Shown here: positions 55,601-64,000 of the stretch, in pieces
Layout of the letters: each line of letters begins with the position of its first letter
Numbering within the stretch: the stretch's first letter is position 1
NCBI RefSeq assembly: GCF_023856365.1
Contig: NC_064548.1
Location: forward strand, 24,327,289-24,391,288
From: Brienomyrus brachyistius
Lineage: Eukaryota; Chordata; Actinopteri; Osteoglossiformes; Mormyridae
DNA: 64,000 nucleotides
Direction: 5' to 3'
Program-made: the position numbers and the translations under genes
The notes under the pieces: generated by a model
Told to the model about the DNA's origin: nothing
The model's input: the letters and a program-made list of their open reading frames with translations, nothing else
Databases searched by the model: none

Positions 55601-58600
55601 CACTGGGCTTAAACTTTTTTTGTGGCAGCCCACAAGCGACCTCCCTGTGACCCCGGGAGCACTCCCACGGCGCGCCTAGTCACATGGCCGCCACTCCCCA
55701 TGCAAAGATCCAGTGAGGTAATTAGCCCCGCCTCTCCAGCCACCCCCAGCAGCCAAATGAAACCAGGTGAGTCCGGGTCAGCCGACGTGCTGGGAAAACA
55801 GAGAAGGGGTAAAGCGATCTTATCTGGGTGGGGGCAAGGGGTTGAAGTCAGGGCTGTCCCCCCCCCCATCCTGTTCCCCTGTGCTTCAGCGGAACCTGAG
55901 ATCCAGCTGCAGTACTCCCCGAAGGCTGCGGGGGGCAGCGCGAGGCGCGGCTCAGCTGTACACCTGGCCGCCCCGCTGTACCTGCTGCCGAGCGTAGTGC
56001 ACTGCCCCCCCGTTTCCATTCACCCAGCTGTAAAACTGCAGCTCAAGCGCGTCCCGCGGGGCAATCTGATGACAAATCGTCAAATAATCCCCAAGCAACC
56101 GGAACACTCTCTTTCTGTCACCTGATCCCGGGGCCCTTCGCGGGAAGGACGGCAGGGACGCATGGCCCCCGCCCAGCCCCGCCACTCCGCAAGACGCCGA
56201 TCGCGATTCCCTTGCGCTTAGGAACCTCTGGGAATAAACTTAATTATGCAGCCCGCTCCTCCCTTAACATTCCAGCAGCGATGGCGCTCCACAATCATGG
56301 GGGGGTTGAGATAAGGACTTTTCTGTGGACCAAACACTCCTGCCATGCGCTCTGCTGTATCCCTGGCTGTCACGCGCCCCCCCCAGGGTCACCGGCACTT
56401 GACGTACGCATCAAAAGGTGACACTGGGGTCACAGCTCAAACAGTTGGGGTTGCTGCAGGATGACTGGTCTGACCCTACAGTCAGTCCTCACCGTCACTC
56501 GCCAACAGCAGCCCCAAGCCGCGATCAGAGAATACGCAGGAGAGAGGCCACTTCTCCCATTTAATATGGAACGTTCTAGAACTCGGGGTCGGAACACATT
56601 TGTGGTACAGACCGGGTCAGAACGAGGCCGTTTCCCTGTCACTCTGCACCATCTCTGTACCGTTGTAGAGGTGGGATGAGTGTGAGGCTATAAACTCATC
56701 CATTAACACTGTAAGATTATCCGTTTTCCTCTCCGCCTCCACACCCGGCTCTCTGACGGCCAGTGCGGAGCGATCAGTGACACCCCTCCACCACTGTCTC
56801 ATGATAGGCTCATGATATCCGTGGCCGCAGATACCTGTGTATATTCCTCACCTGTGCACCACGGCCTGTCCAGATTCCCTGGGGGGGGACTGCGGGCTCA
56901 GTGCCTCCACTGAAGAGGAGTGTCGAAGCACTGACCCCTCACGCCACAATCTCTCTACACTGTAGCTCTCCCAGCATCCCTTGGTGCAGCTCAGCACCTG
57001 CACTGAAACACAGGCACCGCCCCCCAACACCCTGCGGGCCAGCAAGTCAGCGGTGAGGACAGTTACACTTTGCCTGATTATTTTATAAAATCATATGTAC
57101 TAAATTATTTTTTTGATCAAAGAGCCAGAATATTAATCCTGCAGCCTTTACAGATTGACAGGTACTGCAAACAATCCTTCCTTTTTTTTGCCGATTTCAC
57201 TGTAGGAAACATTTCTTCCTTTGAGGCAGCATTTTATCGACTCAAACAGATGCAAAACGAATACTAATCAGTCAGCCATTAAGAGGAGCCTTATAATTGG
57301 GTCTTGACAGGAGCCTTTCATCAGGCACGGACGCACCGCCCCTCCCCCGCTCCCCACTTTTTCTGCGGACTCTAGCATTTACCGCTAACCCGCATCACAC
57401 GGGCTGCGGCAATCTGTTAAAATTCAGCCCCGGTCAGAGAGTGACCTCTTTGAAGTCCTGCTGTCAGCCCTAGGAGGACATAAATATTTAAAAACGGAGG
57501 AACAGGAAACTGACACAGGGCGTTTCAGAAGCTGCCGCTCACGAGGCCACCATCACGGTGAAGAAGAGAGAGAGAGAAAAATGCATCAAGCAGGGGTAGA
57601 AGACCAGCTTCTCAGTGCACTAAATGCCCAAAAGGCAGGATCTGAGCCGGACTCCGGACTCACAGCGATTCTGGCCTGTCCTTACACCCATCCCTGACTT
57701 AGGTGACACGGACAAACCGATCATCCCGCAAGAGGACGCTAAACCCAGCACCAAACCAGATTTGTTTATTTCTAGAATATTCTCTCTGATCATGTGAGAC
57801 ACATTTTTCGTATGAAAGAATAATCCCTTTGTTTCGTAACTGTGATTGTTGGTCTGTTCACTGTTTCCTTTTTACTTTGAACTCCAGCACGGGAAGAAAT
57901 TCACTGACGGTTTAAACGCGACGGCCGTGCACTGGGGGAAATCGAGCCTCTTCAGGCCACGTCCCTCTCGGTTACGACTCCATTAACCTTTAGGCCACCT
58001 GCCTTCATTAGACGATGGCAGGACAACACCAGCTCCCCATATTTCAGAGACAAAAAAAAAACCACAAAGCCCGGAGTAAACAGGCCGGCCACAAGCAGGG
58101 CAGCCGTGTTTGTTTGGGCAGAGGCCACCGGTTTGGATGATGGGCATCGTCCGTTACTGTGCAGTCGTCACACAAGGACACGCCGCTCGCCGGTAACGGG
58201 GCATCCGTGAGGGATAATCAAGCCGATTCTAGAAACAACAGCGGAGAAGGCTGCCGCTAAGTCAGAGTAGCATTTTATTATTTAAAAAAAAAAAGGCCGT
58301 TTATGAACTCGGAGATTACATTACCACTTCAGAGCTCGTTGCAAAACAAAAACAGGAACTGCAGCATTTTTATTTTCACCATGTGCCATTTCCCCCAAGC
58401 AAACATAAGGAAGGTACTTTCGCCACAGCCCCTTGGCCGTCGTCCATGGCGACCAGCCCCGCCCTCCTTTTCCCCTGGACCGGTATAGAGGTAACGGACA
58501 GACAGTATCATTAGCCCGAGACAGGTAGATTTGTCATGGGGGGACGCGTCTGCGGCTGAAACAGGACTGAATTCATTTCCAGCGCCCCGCTGACATGCCG

Positions 58601-59092
58601 CCGTGCAACGCCGGCCGCGTTTCTTAATGCCCTGGGATCCGCCTCGGACCGAGCTGCCGTCGTCGTTAGCGACGGCGCAAGAGACTCCAGCAGTAAAAAA
58701 ATTCACGACTGAGACAGCGTGCGCCAGCCGTCGTGTCCATCCACGTCGCATTCTAACTGGGCATAACTCCCCCAGGGTATAACTACGCAATTCACTCCCA
58801 AACTTCAACGTTAGGCTGCTTTATATGCCTCGTGTGAGGCAGACCGTTAGTAAAAACATGGTGACGTGGGTCCTGCCGAATCCGTGCCGGTTTGGCGGGT
58901 GGCAGAAGCGTGCCCGGCATACTTGCGAGACGCTGTACGCGGTTGGTGCCAGCGTTCCCCACTGGCAATTTCGCAGGTTGGACCAGGAAGATCGTTTCAG
59001 CATCCTTCGGAAAGGAATCCGTGAGGAACTAAATATTCCAACCCAGCCCCCGGCCAAGTACCACCATGTTTGTCTACTTCAAAGAATTAAAA

Positions 59093-59131
<39 letters not shown>

Positions 59132-61150
59132 CAACATACAGGATAATTAGCCTTCTTGAAACTGGTGAACCATTAATTTCCAAAATATAACCTGTTTTTC
59201 CTGTATGGAGCCGGCCTCCACGATAAAATGTCCTCGCAGGGGAAAAAAAAAACCAAACACGCCACGAAAAAACATCCATCAACGGGAACGTGAAGGACAC
59301 GCGTGTGCAGTGAGACGCAAACAAAGGTCACTGCTGTCACTCGGCGGCGCTGCGGGCCGGAATGGCGCACCGGCGTCCTCCCAGGGACCTGCAGCTTACC
59401 TTCCACCGCGGTTCCACCATTAAGTCATGGGGCAGGACGAGCTCTCGCTGTTCAAACAGCGGCATGTCTCCACGGCAGCACTTAGGGAAGCGGGCAGTAC
59501 AGGGCACTTAAAAGGCGGCCGGGGTGAGCAAACACTCACTGCTCCGTGACATCACTTCTCCTCCAGTGACTTCGCGTAAATACTCTCCTTTCACTGATGC
59601 ATGCATGCAGTGAAACTGGAACACAGCAGAGCCTTCGGCAGACCAAACGAAGTGGCCGAGCAAGGCTGTAGCCCGGGCTCCGGCCAGCGATATCCTACAC
59701 GCTCCCCCTCGCTGCTTCTGTGTGCCCCACCGGACCCCAAAGTACCAAAAGCGCAGAGGAACAGTTAGAGACTCCATTCCCAGGCCTGTGGACCTGCTTC
59801 ACAAACAGCCTTTTGTTCCAACCAGCTTTGAATAGGCCCTTAAAACAAGTAAACACATTCACTGCACAGCTCTGATGTCTGTTATCTGTAGATAATCAGA
59901 ACTATATGATTAATACATAGAATCCACTAGAAAAAAAAAAAAATATATAGTGGCAAACCTTTCAAATCTAGTATTGAATTTAAATAATATTAAACTGGCA
60001 GGAGGGGGGCGTAGCGGTTAGAATCATTTTAAAGGTTTGAGGATGAGGTATTACACCCCATCAACATACTTTGTTAAATTATCACATAGTTAAAAAAAAA
60101 CTGTTAGTTTTTTCAGATTAAAGTGTCAGCTAAACAATTACATTAAATCAGTCTTTGGGTTATTTAAATTATTCAGGGACCCTGGAAAAACATTCAGTGT
60201 TTAATATTCAGATTTCAATTCAGCTTCATTAAGATGAATTAATTCCTCACGTGCATTAAGCCGGCATCATCCGAAATACCAAACGCACATCCCAACCGGC
60301 ATCCTGGCAAAACGAGCTCAGATCAGACACCTACGCAGGATATCCACAATCAATCAATCAATCTAAATTTAAGAAAAAAATTTGTACACACGGCCGTACA
60401 ACAGCAAGGTGCGCCTTACCGTCAAATAATCTCTTTAGTAGTTTGACAGAGAGACAAAGGGAGCTGTAAGTTTACGACAGTTCGTGACATTTATGGGTCA
60501 AACCGAGTAGAGAAACAGCAGCCGGGAGTGTGAGCGTTATACCCGCTCCCCAAACGCCTCTTCGCGGCATTGGGCTTCTTATTTTCATTAAACATTTACA
60601 CCTGGGTTTGTATCTTCGGGGACGTGATACACAACAAACCGTTGAGATTAGTGTTAGATTAGAAATTTCTAACGCAAGCGATTTAGCGGTTCAACGCATC
60701 ATTCAATATGCCTGATCCAAGCAATACGTTCTTCAGAAAAACTACAGTAAGGAATATTTCGTAGTTGTTGCACTCAACTGTACACGATCCATATTCCATA
60801 CCCATATAAACAGGCAATTAACATCAAAGGACTAACGACAGTAATAATAATAATGGTGACGTCAGGCTGTCATTGGGATTAACTTTATCATAAACCTTGG
60901 ACGTGATATTAATTTCCAATGTGCAGAAGAATGAAGCAAACGTTGAACTGAACGCCGTTAAGACATTTATGTTATTAAGCTTACTAAACACCATTTTTAT
61001 GGGAGCAAAGGCTCCTACCCAAGAGATTAAGTTTTCTAGGCTACATACAAAAAAAGAAAAACAACTTGCATATTTTTTACACCGTGAGCACAAGTGCGAT
61101 CCCCCAGATCCTCTATACCTGCCGTGCCGCAGCCCACCCTCCCCCCCCCA
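52613..61150. other. Non-coding: presumed BAZ2B 5' intron, part 3
   Basis: No exon recognised. Holds a G21 run (53578-53598), CpG-rich stretches at about 54650-54850, 58550-58720 and 59340-59400, an AT-rich block at 57060-57290, and an (at)n run at 59099-59127. Confidence 0.35.
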
Positions 61151-61179
61151 AATAAGCAGGCATGACAGTTTATCTGTCA

Positions 61180-61470
61180 AAGACGCGTCACGGGATCCTT
61201 TTGGGGAAACTGATACCTAAATACCTGCGATTCATCGCTCCGGCTAACGTGCCGACAGCCAGAGGCTCCCTCCCTCCCTCCTTCCCTCCCTCCTGCCTGC
61301 TCCGGCCATCTTACTCTCCCCTATCCTTGCGGAGAGGCGTGTGACAGCGGGGCCGTTTACGGCGCTTCCCGGCAGCCGCCATCCCTCCGCCGTAATAGAG
61401 AGGGACCAGAAATCCCCCGACATGATCCCAGGGACCGCGACAACACTCCCCATCCCGGTTTATCTGAGGC
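61180..61470 (-). promoter_or_regulatory. baz2b: CpG-rich promoter candidate for BAZ2B
   Basis: GC- and CpG-rich stretch surrounded by AT-rich DNA. On the minus strand it contains AAGATGGCCG and GGATGGCGGC, both close to the YY1 motif that often sits just downstream of housekeeping start sites, plus a GGGA-rich run. The direction of the motifs suits a leftward gene. No TATA box seen. Inference only. Confidence 0.35.
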
Positions 61471-64000
61471 GATCGTTTTGTTGAATTTGCCTTTTCACTT
61501 TCAGAGCAGATTTAAACGGAGTACAGAAATCCCCCGAATTAACCGGGGGCTGCGCCCTAGAGAAAGAGCGCAGACTAAATGCTTTCGGCAAATACGGAGC
61601 CGTAATACGTGGTTTAACCCGCACTGATTAAAAGCTCATGTACGCCTCTTTGGGTAAAAGCGGCAGCTACGCAAATAATAATATTTAATAGGATAACAGT
61701 AGCAATAACAACACAATATCACTCTACAAACTTTGCAAATTCAAAATGTGGCATCAGGATTGACGTGACCCACCCCCACCTTCCCCTGTCCCCTGGCGCA
61801 CACATTCCTACAGGGCTTGGGGCGCAGAATCGGGATTAATATTCATTAGCAAAAACCAAATCATTGCATGCATTTATCTTTTTTGCGATATATGGAAATG
61901 AAGGCTACCCGGAATCATCTCTGGGCAAAAGAATAAAACGGCATGAAACGGTGTATTGTAAAGATGTTTTGCGTTTGGGCCCCAGAACCCCAGGGAAATA
62001 TTTATGCCGTTTAATAATCAGACCCGTTGCATTTAAATACATTTTCTGGTACCCTCAGTAAGCACTGAATAATAATGAATCAAGACTTTTTTTAACTGTC
62101 TAAAAAAAACATCTAAACAAGAGCAAGTGAAGTGTGCAGGACGTAAATGATTTCAACACAGGACATGGCTGAGGAATATAGAAAAAATTTGTTTATCGAG
62201 AGGAAAAAACGGGCTAAGCCACCAGCGCTCCTGGGGGGGGGGGGGGGGGGGGCGGGTGGGAGTGGACACCATTAATCAGAAAACAAGAACCGTACGTGGC
62301 TGCAGTGTGCCTCTGCGGCCGCTCCATGTAGGAATAGTACACAGAGGACAGAACCTGTGGCCTGAGACGGCAAAAAAAACACAAAACAATCCCCAGGGCG
62401 TTGGGGGGGGGAGGGGGGGTGGCTCGGCGAACGGGGCAGGTGGGCACTGTGCTGGGAATGAAAACAGCAGACCTTAAAAACACCACAAGACAGTGCTGAG
62501 AAAGAGGGGGCCCATTCACAGTGCCTTTTAAAAGGCTTCTAATACAGCTATAGGTCATCTAGTAGATGGGCCGGGGGGGGGCGCGGGGGGGGGGAAATGA
62601 GAAGCCCTCTGGATCTCCTGCCGTAGGAGTCTGTCGTTTCCATCAAGGAGCCGTCCCCAAGCCTCCATCACTGTCGGTGATGTCACAGCCGGATCCTGAT
62701 TGGCCAGTGTGCAGCAGCTCGGAGACTGGGGGGAGGGGGGGGGGGGTATATCACAGGGAACGCGCCGCTTCCTGAAAGACGCTCCTGGCTACTCGCTTAA
62801 AGCTATAAATATTAGGTTTACGCCTTGGCGGGAGGGGGGGGTCTCCGGCATAGCCTTGGGGAGGAGCGGCCTCTCGCCAGCAGCTCGTGACGCGGGTAAA
62901 TCTCAGCGGCGGAGAGCGGCAGGGCGCTCGACTTCAGGCCGGCACTGATGGCGGCTCCACTTCCCTTCCGCCAGAGCAGGAACACCTTCCGTGCTGGGGG
63001 GGGGGCATATCCTCCTACGGTCACCTGTCTCTGACGCTGCCAGGACAGAGAGGTCACTCCCTGGTCACAGATATAAAGGTCCTTATCCTTTTGCCTCTTT
63101 GAACCCAAGCCTGGCCGGAAGTGTCTCACATTACATCGGGGTTTTTCCATCGCCCCCAACTCCCCCCCCCCCCCCCCCCCACCGTCTCCTGTGTCATTGG
63201 TTAGAAAACAAAGACAGCACAGAGCCTCTGCCTCCAGAGCAAAGTCAGGCACGGAGAGCAGCCATAAATAACCAGGCAGCTCTGGGGGGGGGGGGGGGCT
63301 CTGCTGTGTCCCCCTCACTTCCCATTCCCCCAAAGAGCTGCGCTGCACTGCCTGGACCCCCGCTCTCCCGCCGCGGGGCCCCCCTCTGCGGGACTCGTGG
63401 CCTGAAAACGTCCACCTTGCTCACACTTTCGTGTCTCTCTTTTTACAAACCGTACGCATCTTCTAGCAAATGTTTGGATGATTAAAAAACAACAACAGCA
63501 AAAAAACAGACACGATGGAGTGAGAGGAAGGTGCAGAAACGTGACCCCTGGGGGGTGGATCGCTGGCCGGGTCCCAGGCCTGGCGCCTGTGAAGGCCTCC
63601 AGAATGAGATGCGGGACCTACTTAGATCACAGCTCAGCCACTGTCCCCCCGCCCCCAGCCAAATTAGGCGGAGTAATCCACAGACCTTTGGGGGGGGGGC
63701 ATTGTGTGGCTCCTCCACACTCCCCCGGATTACTGTACTATAATCCATTCCCGCCAAGCGACGGATTCGTCTGAAACGGCTGCGCTGACGGGAGCACGCG
63801 CTGGGCGGTATAATCCCATGGATGGCAAGTTTGTTTATGCCATTTAAAAATGGGATGCAGGGTAAAATAAAATAAAAATACACAATTTTATTTTTTTCCC
63901 TCTTTATTGTCTGATTTTAATGTATTTTAAATTCCATGTGCAGGAGACACGCTTCAGATCAGACTGTGATGAGTGTGATACAGACGTCACCAGCGAGAGG
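61471..64000. other. Non-coding: right end of window
   Basis: No exon recognised. AT-rich part at 61620-62200, then several poly-G/poly-C runs (62233-62252, 62403-62420, 62740-62746, 63162-63180, 63283-63298). Confidence 0.4.

Noticed and set aside
55622..56125. 167-residue plus-strand open frame in the 5' non-coding region
   Set aside because: GC-rich, Pro/Ser-rich composition, no recognisable domain, no convincing splice context; similar frames occur by chance in GC-rich DNA of this length.
1..64000. CRISPR arrays, operons, phage or plasmid functions
   Set aside because: The tandem arrays have no unique equal-length spacers, and the genes are intron-bearing vertebrate genes.

Overview
This is a piece of a vertebrate nuclear genome, most likely a ray-finned fish. 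The genes are split into short exons with canonical GT/AG borders. The introns are compact and full of CA/GT microsatellites, ATGG-tailed retroelement ends, Tc1, Tigger and hAT-type DNA transposon remnants, and very long G or C homopolymers. The gene order TANC1 (+) / WDSUB1 (-) / BAZ2B (-) is the same as on human 2q24. No bacterial or viral gene was recognised. All identifications rest on recognising protein families from the translated sequence; no database search was run.

Layout. 1-690: a 29-bp minisatellite in the last intron of TANC1. 840-2088: the last coding exon of TANC1, ending in a PDZ-binding ESNV tail, followed by its 3' UTR. 3.06-12.6 kb: WDSUB1 on the minus strand (WD40 repeats, then SAM, then U-box). 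Nine coding exons were found; its introns hold a fold-back element, a Tigger remnant and a Tc1 remnant. 13.25-40.77 kb: BAZ2B on the minus strand. I placed 34 coding exons from the start codon at 40766 to the stop at 14544; all of their phases agree once four single-base gaps are allowed for, giving about 2,122 residues. 40.8-64 kb: no coding exon recognised; this is probably the long 5' non-coding part of BAZ2B, with a CpG-rich promoter-like patch at about 61.2-61.5 kb.

Function. BAZ2B is a chromatin reader of the BAZ/WAL family (TAM/MBD-like, DDT, WHIM, PHD and bromodomain modules). WDSUB1 is a probable E3 ubiquitin ligase. TANC1 is a postsynaptic scaffold. They are neighbours by ancient synteny and are not known to act together.

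Most interesting points: (1) a perfect 27-bp tandem duplication at the splice donor of the penultimate BAZ2B exon creates a second, in-frame donor that would add nine residues to the bromodomain; (2) the exon for the second half of the BAZ2B TAM domain is not in the window, and the intron where it should lie holds a hAT-like element swollen by an internal 38-bp repeat; (3) several BAZ2B and WDSUB1 exons carry one-base frame breaks that phase arithmetic locates well, most likely assembly errors given the many homopolymers; (4) a GC-AG intron; (5) a palindromic repeat family with two copies in the window.
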